Made by a program: the position numbers and the translations under genes
Notes under the pieces: model-generated
The model's input: the letters and a program-made list of their open reading frames with translations, nothing else
The model's database searches: none
Told to the model about the DNA's origin: nothing
Source of the DNA: Marinicella sediminis
GTDB lineage: Bacteria; Pseudomonadota; Gammaproteobacteria; Xanthomonadales; Marinicellaceae
Direction: 5' to 3'
NCBI RefSeq assembly: GCF_002000055.1
Contig: NZ_MVBD01000009.1
Coordinates: 124,001 to 188,000, forward strand
Length of the DNA stretch: 64,000 nt
Shown: positions 55,528 to 64,000 of the stretch, piece by piece
How positions within the stretch are numbered: position 1 is the first letter of the stretch
Layout: the number at the start of each line of letters is the position of its first letter

Positions 55528-57396
55528 TCAGTCATGGCGACTTCGCAATGATTTGAATCGCATCATCACTGTGGCAGCCATGAATAATGCCAGTAACATC
55601 AGTCCCAACAAGCTGGTGCTGGGCACTTGAATTGGGTTGCCAAATACAGTCAATATCAAGATGGCTGAAGATGTGGCTGCATAGTTGGCATCACCACTGT
55701 AAGAGGCTGTGAGGTTGCGATCGCCTGACTCGCTGATGACCAGAACACAGCTGGTGTCGGGCAGGGTGGCCACACAACTGAAAGTACCATCACTGATGGT
55801 GACTGTTCCGGTCGGCGGCAACACAGCAGGTGGCACAGGATCAATGGTGAATGTCACAGTGGTAGGTGCACTGTTTTGAACTGGGTTCGGGTTTGCAGAC
55901 ACAATGGCCAGTGTCACACTGCCGGTCACCACTTCATGAGGTTCTGCGCCCGAGGTCACTGGAGGGTTGGTGCCATCACCGGCATAGTCAGCCACCAAAG
56001 AGCGTGTGCCCACGGTGGTCAGATTAATCACACAACTGCCGGCAGCCACGGTGTCTACACAACTGTCCACACCATCTGAGACTGTGACATTACCGGTGGG
56101 CGCACTGCCTGTTACTGTATAAGCCACGGTCACTCCCTCGCCGACCGTTGAAGGGTCGGGGGTGGCACTGGTGATGGTGATGCTGGTGACATCTGTGGTT
56201 TCAGATGTGCTGTTGTTCCCAGCATTCGTGTCTGTCTCTGTGGCAGTGACAGAAGCGTTGTTGGTCAGTGTGCCTCCAGTACCCGGGTCAATGGAGACAA
56301 CCAGGTTGTATTGGGCCGATGATCCTGAAACAATGGTTCCCAATGTACAGGTGGGTACCGCAGCGGGATCTTCCGCACAACCGCTGGTTGAAACCAAAGT
56401 CATGCCTGCAGGCAAGGTGTCTGTCACCACCACGTTGGTGGCATCAGAAGGACCCGCGTTAGCAACATCAATGGTGTAAGTGACGTTGCCGCCAACAGCC
56501 ACTGGATCAACATCATCGGATTTGGTGATCGATAGGTCGATTTCAGGTTGAACCACAGTGTCTTCACTGGTGCTGTTGTTGCCAGGGGTGTTGTCAGTTG
56601 CATCTGAGGTCACAGAGGCATTGTTGGTGATCGTACCGGTAGTGGCATCAACCGTTACCTGAAGCGTGTATGAAGCGGAAGAACCAGCTGTGATGGTACC
56701 CAGACTACAGGTTGGGTTGCCATTGGGATCTTCTGCACATCCTGTGGTGGATACAAAGGTCACACCCCCAGGCAATGTGTCGGTGACCACCACGTTGGTG
56801 GCATCAGAAGGGCCGGCATTAGAAACATCAATGGTGTAAGTTAATGTGCCACCTGGGCTCACGGGGTCCACATCATCCACTTTGGTGATGCTTAAATCGG
56901 CTTCAATTCCAATCACGGTGTCTGAATCAGTGGCTGAGTTGTTGCCTGGGGCAGGGTCAGTGGTACCAACAGGTTCAGTGACGGTCACTGTGTTGCTCAG
57001 GCCACCAGCAGCTGCATTGCTGGGAATGTCGCACGTGGACGTGTAAGTGGCCGTACCAGCATTTAGCAAGTCGACCAGTGTGTCATTCAGGTTTCCTGCA
57101 ACAGGTCCTGTGGTACATGCTGAACCTGCTGAAGCCACACAGGTGGTCGAACAATTGGTCAGCGCAGCAGGAAAAGTATCTGCCACCGTTACACCAGTCA
57201 CATCATCCGGACCGTTGTTGGTCACCACCATGGTATAGGTCACGGATCCGCCAGCCACCGCAGCGGTCACGCCATCAGTTTTAGTAACGGATAAATCAGC
57301 AGTTGAACCACCTGCCTGAACAATCCCGGTAAACAGCGTTAACAAAATGAACACACTGATTGATTGCTTCTTAATGTTGATTGTGAATTCGACCAC
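55528..57396 (-). CDS. DUF11/Ig-repeat surface protein with sorting-like tail
   Basis: The GTG at 57396 is preferred: it has an excellent ribosome-binding site (CAGGGGGATCAA) and gives a signal peptide (ISVFILLTLFTGIVQAG), while longer frames do not. The 622-residue product holds three DUF11 repeats of about 120 residues (from about 33, 166 and 286; DLSITK...TDTLPAG), two Ig-like repeats (about 406-575, VTVSDG / VTISDGTFSC), and the tail VPSTSLLGLMLLALFMAATV plus basic FKSLRSR. This tail has the shape of the IPTL/PEP-CTERM type of cell-surface sorting signal. It is a likely client of the neighbouring enzymes. Confidence 0.86.
   Translation of the reverse strand: MVEFTINIKKQSISVFILLTLFTGIVQAGGSTADLSVTKTDGVTAAVAGGSVTYTMVVTNNGPDDVTGVTVADTFPAALTNCSTTCVASAGSACTTGPVAGNLNDTLVDLLNAGTATYTSTCDIPSNAAAGGLSNTVTVTEPVGTTDPAPGNNSATDSDTVIGIEADLSITKVDDVDPVSPGGTLTYTIDVSNAGPSDATNVVVTDTLPGGVTFVSTTGCAEDPNGNPTCSLGTITAGSSASYTLQVTVDATTGTITNNASVTSDATDNTPGNNSTSEDTVVQPEIDLSITKSDDVDPVAVGGNVTYTIDVANAGPSDATNVVVTDTLPAGMTLVSTSGCAEDPAAVPTCTLGTIVSGSSAQYNLVVSIDPGTGGTLTNNASVTATETDTNAGNNSTSETTDVTSITITSATPDPSTVGEGVTVAYTVTGSAPTGNVTVSDGVDSCVDTVAAGSCVINLTTVGTRSLVADYAGDGTNPPVTSGAEPHEVVTGSVTLAIVSANPNPVQNSAPTTVTFTIDPVPPAVLPPTGTVTISDGTFSCVATLPDTSCVLVISESGDRNLTASYSGDANYAATSSAILILTVFGNPIQVPSTSLLGLMLLALFMAATVMMRFKSLRSRHD
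56411..56840. repeat. Direct repeats within DUF11 coding region
   Basis: Two stretches 360 bases apart (56411-56480 and 56771-56840) are nearly identical and encode the same part of neighbouring DUF11 repeats, pointing to recent duplication or gene conversion. Confidence 0.75.
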
Positions 57397-57518
57397 TTGA
57401 TCCCCCTGATGAATGTTGAAATTATTAACAAAATGATAACTCAGTGTGGGTGAAATTTCTACTAAAAACATGATCTCAAAAGCATTTATGCGGCACAAAC
57501 AGGCCTTGGAATGTCCTT

Positions 57519-60500
57519 TCAAGAAGAACGAAATGATTGATTCAGTCTGCGGAGGGATTCAAGAGCAAAATTTGAGCCATTGTTTTGCATGTATTTGAGC
57601 CGTTCAAGCAAAGCCCTGAGGGTTTTTTGAGCGCTTGAATTGAGCGGGCCACTTTGATTGGCTATGCGTTTAAAATCGTACATCACAGCCACCAATACCT
57701 CTTGGTTTTCAAGCTCCAATGCCAGCTTGGCCCTGGTTTCTAATAAGTGCAAGCTTTGTCTGGCAGACAACAATTCATCCGTGAATGCCAATGCTTGTTG
57801 TAAATAATCGTGTTCACGACTTTGCAAGCGCCAATTTATGCGCAGTATTTTGGCCATGTCATACAACACATGATCGGCAGGAATCTGACCCAGTTGCTCA
57901 TCATGAGGTTTCACGGCGGTCCATTTCTGCAATCTTAACAAGCGCCAGTTTTCAAGCACCAGGCTGGTTAATTGATCGGTTTCGATGAGCGCCACAAGTG
58001 TTGGATTGCGTAATGACAAGACGGGTTCTTTGGCCATGAGAAATTGTCCGGCGGTCAGGGCATGGTTGGACGAACTGAGTGAGTTTAGCAATGTGGCTTT
58101 GGCCTGTTGTTTATCAACAAACACATACTGCATCATCGACATGCTCAATTGCTTGAGTTCTGAATTTTGCATCCGCTCAATCATGGCATTGAGGCGAATC
58201 ATTTGACCTTCTTTGATTAATCGATTGACCGCTGACAATGTCTGCGATGGCTCAAAATCGTCCAACCGCCAGTCATCATCGGCAAACAATCGATCAAATT
58301 CGGTTTTGGGTAACGACCGGCTGATGACCTTCGGGGATCGGATCTTCATCACATTGTGCTGATCAGTGGACAGTTCAGCACCATCAGAAAAAGATCGGCT
58401 TTGTGAGGCGTTCAATCGCCTGGAAAGCATCAGTTCCAGCCAGGAATTTACCCCCAGCAAACGCCATTCAGATAAATCCTGAGATCTGTTGAAGGTGTCC
58501 TCGCTGATGTTCAATGGCTCATTAGATGCCATAAAGAGCAGGCCACCCTGAGACAAGGGTTGATACAATTCCACGTGTCTAAACTCTGCATTCAATGTGG
58601 CCAGCAATGAGCGCAATAAATGCTGATCAACATAGCGCAAACCAATCCACTGAACAAACACACCTGACTGATTCAGCCTGGATTCTACCAGCGCAAAAAA
58701 TTCCCGGGTGTACAGGTTTGAAGCACCCGCCGTCCAGGGGTGAGACGGTTGGGATATCACCACATCAAATTGTTGCTGACTGTTTCTCAAAGCATTGCGG
58801 GCATCGTTGTGATGTAAGTGAAGCCGCGGATCAGCCAATGGATCTTCCCGGCGCCAGCTGGCCACGCTTTGATTGGCATGAATCACTTCTTCTTCCAGTT
58901 CAACCACATCAACCCTGCGAACGGTGTGGGGTACTGCCTGCAGGGTCAAACCAGCACCTAAACCAATGATCAACGCATCCTGGGTTTGCGGCCGGCTCAT
59001 CACCGGTAACTTCGAAAGCCACCAGGCCAGATGGTATTTGCTGATTCGGTCACCTGGGGCTTGCACAGAGGATTCAGGTAGGCCATTGGTCAGCAGACGT
59101 TTTTCATTGTTTTTATTTAGCATGATGACCGTGGCACTCTGACCAACGGCCAAGAAATCAATGTCAGCCGTTTGTTGTTTAACACCCAGCGGAGAATGAC
59201 TCAAGACCCGCAAAGGCTCTTGTATGGGGAGCACTGCCAGCAACACAATCAACAGACCGAGGATGGCTTTGGTGATGCCTGACTGATGCGATTTGTATGC
59301 CACGAAGCACCCTGCAAACAAACTCAGTATGGTGAGTATCCGGGCAGTGTCGGCAAAGCCAAATTGACTGAGTAACACGAATCCGCACAACAAGGCACCG
59401 CATATGGCTCCGGTGGTGTTCCAGGCGTAAATCCGTGCAGAAATGGCCGGTGCCTGTTTAAAATTTCTGGTACATATTTGAGTGGCCAAAGGAAACGTGG
59501 CGCCTATCAGTAAGGCACCTGGGAGCAGGGTCAAGGCACCCAAAAGCATGGCGCTGAAGACGAAAACAAGGCTGCCAAAATCTTGGTTGATGGGCAGCGC
59601 TGTCAGCTGATCGGCGAATGTGAAGCTGATGAAAAACATGGCTGCGATACCCACTTGAAGGCAGGTGAATCCCAACATTTTGTTATTGGCTTGAGTCAGC
59701 TTGAAGCCAATGATTGCTCCAAGTCCAATCCCCAGTAAAAACATGAACAGCATCACGCCAAAAGCGTACACACTGCCACCCAGCAGGTGACTCAGCAACC
59801 GGGTCCACATCACTTCATGAGAAAAAGACACCACCCCTGAGACAAACATGATGCCCAGCATCCATCGATGTTGCAGCTCAATATTGAATGGTCTGGTGCT
59901 GTCAGGGCTTTCGGATGACTGGGTCTGAAAAAACACGATTCCCAGGAAGAAGATGAACACATTGATGCCAACAGCGACATAGATGCTGTGCTGCAACCCA
60001 AAGTCCGGGATCAGCCAAAAAGCCGCCAGTAATGCACCGAGGCAAGCGCCCAAAGTATTGGTGGCGTACAAAAAACCGATGCCTGAACCAACGGTGCGGT
60101 CAGAGGTGATCACGTATTTACTGAGCAAAGGCAGGGTGGCCCCCATCAGGGCGGTGGGAATGATTAGCACTGCGAACGCCCCCAACACATAGATGGGTGC
60201 GTGCAGTTGATTGACGCTGGTCATCTCTTGTGTGCCAATAAACCAAGTGAACACGTGACCGCCAGCATCAATCAGGCCGGACATGCTCAGGGCGATGATG
60301 GCCAGCAACAATTCAAACAGCGCGTACCAGATGACCGGTCGTTTGACCCGATGAATCAGGCGTCCCATCAAATAGGCACCCAGTGCCAAACCACCCATGT
60401 AAGCCGCCAGGACCGCCGCAACAGCCACTTCGGTGCTGCCAAAAATGAGGGAAAACTGTTGTGACCAAATCACTTGATAAACCAGACCAGTCAGTCCGGA

Positions 60501-60542
60501 CAAAAAGAACAAGGTCATTAACAGCAGGTTTTTCAATGGCAT
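57519..60542 (-). CDS. Fused multi-pass membrane and spermidine synthase-like protein
   Basis: This 1007-residue protein starts with about 13 membrane segments (residues 5-430, MPLKNLLLMTLFFLSGLTGL). A spermidine synthase-fold domain (about 450-690) follows, with SAM-like nucleotide loop IIGLGAGLTLQAV, acidic strand DVVELEEEV and the loop VVISQPSHPWTAGASNLYTR, then a soluble helical C-terminus. In SpeE the loop holds two catalytic Asp; here Gln and His sit at those places, so polyamine synthesis is doubtful. Such fused proteins are common in bacteria and uncharacterised as far as I know. It precedes the DUF11 gene on the same strand. Confidence 0.87.
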   Translation of the reverse strand: MPLKNLLLMTLFFLSGLTGLVYQVIWSQQFSLIFGSTEVAVAAVLAAYMGGLALGAYLMGRLIHRVKRPVIWYALFELLLAIIALSMSGLIDAGGHVFTWFIGTQEMTSVNQLHAPIYVLGAFAVLIIPTALMGATLPLLSKYVITSDRTVGSGIGFLYATNTLGACLGALLAAFWLIPDFGLQHSIYVAVGINVFIFFLGIVFFQTQSSESPDSTRPFNIELQHRWMLGIMFVSGVVSFSHEVMWTRLLSHLLGGSVYAFGVMLFMFLLGIGLGAIIGFKLTQANNKMLGFTCLQVGIAAMFFISFTFADQLTALPINQDFGSLVFVFSAMLLGALTLLPGALLIGATFPLATQICTRNFKQAPAISARIYAWNTTGAICGALLCGFVLLSQFGFADTARILTILSLFAGCFVAYKSHQSGITKAILGLLIVLLAVLPIQEPLRVLSHSPLGVKQQTADIDFLAVGQSATVIMLNKNNEKRLLTNGLPESSVQAPGDRISKYHLAWWLSKLPVMSRPQTQDALIIGLGAGLTLQAVPHTVRRVDVVELEEEVIHANQSVASWRREDPLADPRLHLHHNDARNALRNSQQQFDVVISQPSHPWTAGASNLYTREFFALVESRLNQSGVFVQWIGLRYVDQHLLRSLLATLNAEFRHVELYQPLSQGGLLFMASNEPLNISEDTFNRSQDLSEWRLLGVNSWLELMLSRRLNASQSRSFSDGAELSTDQHNVMKIRSPKVISRSLPKTEFDRLFADDDWRLDDFEPSQTLSAVNRLIKEGQMIRLNAMIERMQNSELKQLSMSMMQYVFVDKQQAKATLLNSLSSSNHALTAGQFLMAKEPVLSLRNPTLVALIETDQLTSLVLENWRLLRLQKWTAVKPHDEQLGQIPADHVLYDMAKILRINWRLQSREHDYLQQALAFTDELLSARQSLHLLETRAKLALELENQEVLVAVMYDFKRIANQSGPLNSSAQKTLRALLERLKYMQNNGSNFALESLRRLNQSFRSS

Positions 60543-60991
60543 GTGATTGGATGTCTGAGAAATGGTATCAAGTTGTGTTATCGTGGCGATTATATGTTAA
60601 TTAACCCATGAGATGACTGTTAATCGACATCTGGTATCAAAGACCCGGGCTGAACACGCTCAAATCGATGTTGCATTGAATCATGAATGGCCATATTATT
60701 TAAACCTCAAGTTGGATTTAAACAGGCGAAATGTAAAGATGCAGCATTGATCAGTTGCCAGGCAAGCAGGTAATTAATGACCAACAGATCATTCAAATGA
60801 CTGAACCGAAGTTGAATTAATTTGGCTATAATGATACCGGTTTTTTTTAACCACAGTTCAGGGTGCTGGCTTGTGTTTTGTCGGGTGAATGATCCATGGT
60901 TAAAACAATCGGTTGTTCCAGGGATGGGTTGGATTAAATTTGTTAAATGTTGAATGCTGCGATCATTACCCATTGCCCCTTGAAAAATATC
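60543..60991. other. Divergent promoter region
   Basis: A 449-base region between two divergent genes. Perfect -10 boxes TATAAT are seen at 60589-60594 (minus strand, toward the fused membrane protein) and 60827-60832 (plus strand, toward the phosphatase-family gene), but neither has a clear -35 at normal spacing. No gene is supported here. Confidence 0.45.
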
Positions 60992-63571
60992 ATGAGTTTC
61001 AATCAGTCATTAATCGTTGCCTTTTTTGACATCAAGCAATTCATTCAACGGATCGTTTCATTGCTGTTGGTGATGCTTTTGATTGCTCAAACCAGTGGTG
61101 CCAGAACTGTGGTTTTGGGCTTTGATGGCATGGACCCACAGTTGTTACAGAACTGGATGGACTCTGGGGACTTGCCAAACTTTAAGGCACTTGCAGACAG
61201 CGGGCATTTTCAAGAATTGCAAACCACCAATCCCGCTCAATCCCCGGTGGCTTGGGCCTCGTTTGCTACCGGCTTGAACCCGGGCGGGCATGGCATCTTT
61301 GATTTTGTGCATCGAAATCCAGCAACCCAACAGGCAGATTATTCCATTTCCGGACTCAAGCCAGCCGGTCCGGATGAATGGTTCGGACTGCTTCATGTGC
61401 TGGGTCATCAACACACCTACAACAAAAGAATTGGTAAACCGTTCTGGATCACGGCCCAACAAAAAAACCTCAACAGCAGCATTCTGCGGGTTCCTGCCAC
61501 CTATCCACCTGATGACATCCACCGCATGTTCTCTGGCATGGGGGTACCTGATTTACTGGGCACCCAGGGCACATACAGTTACTACAGCACCAAATATGTG
61601 AATCCCGGCAGCGTGGGTGGTGAAGTTGTTCGGGTGTCAATTCAGAATAAAGCCATCGAAACAAGCATCAAAGGACCAGAAAATCCAGTGGGGGAAGGGC
61701 ATTTATCCGCGCCCATGACCATCACCAATCATGGCCCAAAACAGGTGAAAATAGAGTTGGGTGGTGAACAGATCATTTTGACAGAGGGTGCCTTTAGCGA
61801 ATGGATTCCGCTTGATTTTAAGTACTACCGGATTTTTGCAGTCAGTGGTATGGTTCGATTGCATTTGGTTGAGGCCTTTCCACGCTTCAAAATGTATGTT
61901 TCACCGATCCACATTGACCCCTCAAAACCTTTGGTGCCGATCGCTTCGCCAGCTGATTTCACCGCCATGATGTCTGAAAAAATGGGTTTGTTTCACACCC
62001 TGGGCATGCCTGAAGAAACCTGGTCGCTGAACGATGGTTTGATCAGTGATCAGGCTTTTTTAGAGGTGGTTGAAACGGTCCTTGCTGAGCGGGAAGCCAT
62101 GTTTTTTGATCAATTGGCGGATCCGGACAATGAGCTGGTGGTCTCTGTGTTTGTCCAAACTGATCGGGTCAGCCACATGTTCTGGAGACAGTTGGATCCG
62201 CTGCACCCTGCCCATGATGAACACGGGAACAGTGACAACCCGATTATGTGGATCTATCAGCAAGCCGACCGGATTCTGGGTAAAACCATGAAACAGCTCA
62301 AGGTGGATGATCGACTGATGGTGTTGAGTGATCACGGGTTTGCTCCCTATTACCGACATGCACACCTCAATCGCTGGTTGGAGCAGGCGGGTTACCTGAC
62401 CCTGAAAGAGGGGCACACAGATGCTTCATTTTCGCTGGAACACATCGACTGGTCACAAACCAGGGCTTATGCCATGGGTTTAAATGGTATCTACCTGAAC
62501 AAACAAGGTCGCGAAACAGCGGGCATTGTCACCGCAGATGAGGCGTCTGCTTTGACCGGTGAATTGAAGCGTGGTTTATCTGAGTGGTTTGATCCTGAGC
62601 GTGATCATGCTGTGGTGAGGAACGTGTTTGATCGTTCCGATATTTATCAGGGCATGAATCAGCAACTGGCACCCGATTTAATTCTGGGCTATGACCGTGG
62701 TTACCGGGCATCCTGGCAAACTGTGCTGGGAGGTGCTCCAGATGAGTTGTTGTCAGACAACACCGATAAATGGAGTGGTGATCATTGCATCGATCCGGCC
62801 TTGGTACCTGGGATACTGCTGACCAATTTTCCGGTGACTGATGTCCAATCGATTGAACAGATGGCCGAACTGGCCTCCCGGCCACACAAGCAAACCCCTT
62901 TCAGGGTGTTGGATTATCCCGGTGGGTGGTTGGATGTTCCCAGAGATTTCAGCCATGCTGTGTTCAAGCAATTGGCGGGTTTGGGGTATGCCAATGTGTC
63001 CTGGCTGTTGGCTGGTGTGCTGGTATATGGTCTGTTTGTGTTGACTAGTCGAATGGCCGGCACAATGCACCACAAAAAAAAGGCAGTGGCTGTTACGATC
63101 TGGGTGGTTTGGGTGTTGTTGATCACCGCCCACGTCCATGGCGTTTGGATGGCGTCATCAGAAATAAGTCGTGAGTCTTCCACCGAGCTGAACTTGGCTG
63201 TGGTGCCGAAAAACACAGTCTCCACACCTACGGTACAATGGCAAAACACCAGACAAAACATCATCGGCTATAAGCCCAAATTGACACAACCCAATCAATG
63301 GCAAATCGACGTTGATGACCGTTCACTGCAGTTGGTGGAAACCGATGGCTATGTGTTGTGGCATGCCAATTTGGAGCATCCTTTATTGGGACTGGTTGCC
63401 CACCAATGGTGGCATCGTTGGCTGTCACATCCTGGTGGTTATGTGGATCCGGCCGGTCAAATCCGAGCCATTAAACTTTTTCACCCGATCCCGAACAGGT
63501 GGTGGATGTGGCTGTTGTTGGGCTTGTTGGTGTCCATAATTTTGAATCGTTTTGTGTTGAGGAAATCATGA
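60992..63571 (+). CDS. Alkaline-phosphatase-superfamily membrane enzyme
   Basis: The ATG at 60992 is chosen for its short N-terminus before the membrane segment; 60947 is also possible. The 859-residue product belongs to the type I phosphodiesterase/nucleotide pyrophosphatase group: metal site VVLGFDGMDPQLL (Asp45), nucleophile region PAQSPVAWASFATG (Ser84 probable), FVQTDRVSHMFWRQLDP and LMVLSDHGFAPYYRHAHL. Three hydrophobic helices near the C-terminus (about 675-865) anchor it, so the enzyme domain is likely periplasmic. The substrate is unknown. Its stop overlaps the start of the small lipoprotein gene by four bases. Confidence 0.87.
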   Translation: MSFNQSLIVAFFDIKQFIQRIVSLLLVMLLIAQTSGARTVVLGFDGMDPQLLQNWMDSGDLPNFKALADSGHFQELQTTNPAQSPVAWASFATGLNPGGHGIFDFVHRNPATQQADYSISGLKPAGPDEWFGLLHVLGHQHTYNKRIGKPFWITAQQKNLNSSILRVPATYPPDDIHRMFSGMGVPDLLGTQGTYSYYSTKYVNPGSVGGEVVRVSIQNKAIETSIKGPENPVGEGHLSAPMTITNHGPKQVKIELGGEQIILTEGAFSEWIPLDFKYYRIFAVSGMVRLHLVEAFPRFKMYVSPIHIDPSKPLVPIASPADFTAMMSEKMGLFHTLGMPEETWSLNDGLISDQAFLEVVETVLAEREAMFFDQLADPDNELVVSVFVQTDRVSHMFWRQLDPLHPAHDEHGNSDNPIMWIYQQADRILGKTMKQLKVDDRLMVLSDHGFAPYYRHAHLNRWLEQAGYLTLKEGHTDASFSLEHIDWSQTRAYAMGLNGIYLNKQGRETAGIVTADEASALTGELKRGLSEWFDPERDHAVVRNVFDRSDIYQGMNQQLAPDLILGYDRGYRASWQTVLGGAPDELLSDNTDKWSGDHCIDPALVPGILLTNFPVTDVQSIEQMAELASRPHKQTPFRVLDYPGGWLDVPRDFSHAVFKQLAGLGYANVSWLLAGVLVYGLFVLTSRMAGTMHHKKKAVAVTIWVVWVLLITAHVHGVWMASSEISRESSTELNLAVVPKNTVSTPTVQWQNTRQNIIGYKPKLTQPNQWQIDVDDRSLQLVETDGYVLWHANLEHPLLGLVAHQWWHRWLSHPGGYVDPAGQIRAIKLFHPIPNRWWMWLLLGLLVSIILNRFVLRKS

Positions 63572-63918
63572 AGGGTCATGGGCGTCTGCTGGGTTTATTG
63601 TGTGTTTTGTTGTTATCGCTGGTGGCTTGTGCCCAGAAGCATTCAGCGTTTACCCTCAAGTGGAAAACCGCCAGTGAAGTGAATAATCTGGGCTACAATG
63701 TGTATCGTGCCGAGCTGGAGGCCGGGCCATTCAAACAAATTAATTCGCAAATCATTCAGGGTGCAGGGACCACTGATCTGATCAGCCAGTACTCTTACAC
63801 CGACGAGACTGTCAGAAAAAGGCAGGTTTATTATTATTACATTGAAAGTGTTTCCGAGAACGGTCAAAAGAAACGCTTCACACCCGTGCTTAAGTCCAAC
63901 GCTAAAAATTCGCCATAG
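63568..63918 (+). CDS. Small fibronectin-like lipoprotein
   Basis: The ATG at 63568 overlaps the previous stop, and gives a lipoprotein signal (LLLSLVACAQ, Cys21). The 116-residue product is little more than one fibronectin type III-like module with the pattern TLKWKTASEVNNLGYNVYR and VYYYYIESVSENGQKKRFTP. This is the module usually found after a PVELxxF phrase in larger exported proteins. Translational coupling with the phosphatase-family enzyme suggests a shared role, perhaps as a periplasmic partner. Function is unknown. Confidence 0.8.
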   Translation: MKGHGRLLGLLCVLLLSLVACAQKHSAFTLKWKTASEVNNLGYNVYRAELEAGPFKQINSQIIQGAGTTDLISQYSYTDETVRKRQVYYYYIESVSENGQKKRFTPVLKSNAKNSP

Positions 63919-64000
63919 GGGGTGTGAAGCCTTCATATTGGTCATTTCCTTCGATGATTTCGATGAATTGATCGACTGGAATGTTTGACCACTGCTGTAT
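63902..64000 (-). CDS. C-terminal end of an unknown gene (partial)
   Basis: On the minus strand a frame is open from the right edge to a TAG at 63902-63904 and encodes 32 residues ending in EGFTPPMANF. It overlaps the end of the convergent lipoprotein gene by 17 bases. The reading is simple, amino-acid use is plausible, and the start must lie outside the window. Product unknown. Confidence 0.5.
   Translation of the reverse strand: MQQWSNIPVDQFIEIIEGNDQYEGFTPPMANF

Noticed and set aside
55528-57396. DUF11 DNA repeats as a CRISPR-like array
   Set aside because: The repeats are in-frame coding units of 360 bases with similar, not unique, intervening sequence.
57399-57522. Longer N-terminus for the DUF11 protein
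   Set aside because: It would bury the signal peptide and lacks a ribosome-binding site, whereas GTG 57396 has an excellent one.
60707-60973. Minus-strand frame of 88 codons between the divergent genes
   Set aside because: No ribosome-binding site, no conserved-looking features, and it covers the predicted promoter of the phosphatase-family gene.

Overview
The window looks like a chromosome segment of a marine-type gammaproteobacterium. The housekeeping set (KefB/C, ExoIII, PyrE, ApaH, GlnS, AsnS, PurT, RlmKL, LpxH, TamA/TamB) is typical of that class. Base composition looks moderately AT-rich by eye. Several secreted proteins carry features I associate with Marinicella, Wenzhouxiangella and related lineages: short C-terminal F-x-[DN]-G-F-[ED] tails, DUF11 repeats, and a C-terminal domain rich in W-Y-x-Y motifs. 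The genus is an inference. No rRNA, tRNA or CRISPR array was seen.

Region 1 (1-23150) is dense core genome: the end of a KefB/C antiporter, an AraC regulator divergent from a small cupredoxin-like protein, ExoIII, pyrE-apaH, glnS, a DUF1338 protein, asnS, a class III aminotransferase, lpxH with a periplasmic cyclophilin, purT-rlmKL, a DUF1684 protein, and mscS-zntB-tamA-tamB with overlapping or nearly touching genes. Good intrinsic terminators follow glnS, asnS and the aminotransferase gene.

Region 2 (23150-32020) encodes exported proteins: a choice-of-anchor F type protein, a second secreted protein with a matching tail, a 1153-residue beta-propeller/di-heme protein, a large membrane glycosyltransferase-like protein and azurin. 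Region 3 (32100-36700) is a signalling pair: an FHA-GAF-GGDEF diguanylate cyclase followed by a membrane Ser/Thr kinase with a zinc ribbon, a TolB-like domain and TPRs.

Region 4 (36700-46700) is loose and accessory. It holds a small orphan protein, the C-terminal relic of a surface protein, a 1213-residue orphan with a GATase/ThuA-like N-terminus, a methyltransferase, and a DUF4932-type putative metalloprotease. A scar follows, made of a phospholipase D fragment and an IS110-family transposase fragment.

Region 5 (46700-63920) is the most unusual part. It has a secreted protein, a sulfatase-like TPR lipoprotein, two double-parvulin lipoproteins placed tail to tail, a C25 (gingipain-type) peptidase, a DUF11/Ig-repeat surface protein with a C-terminal sorting-like tail, a membrane protein fused to a spermidine-synthase-like domain that lacks the usual catalytic acids, an alkaline-phosphatase-superfamily membrane enzyme, and a small lipoprotein overlapping it. 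Four of these are predicted lipoproteins and most of the rest are exported or in the membrane. I read the group as a candidate system for folding, processing or decorating surface proteins; this is an inference from gene content and arrangement.
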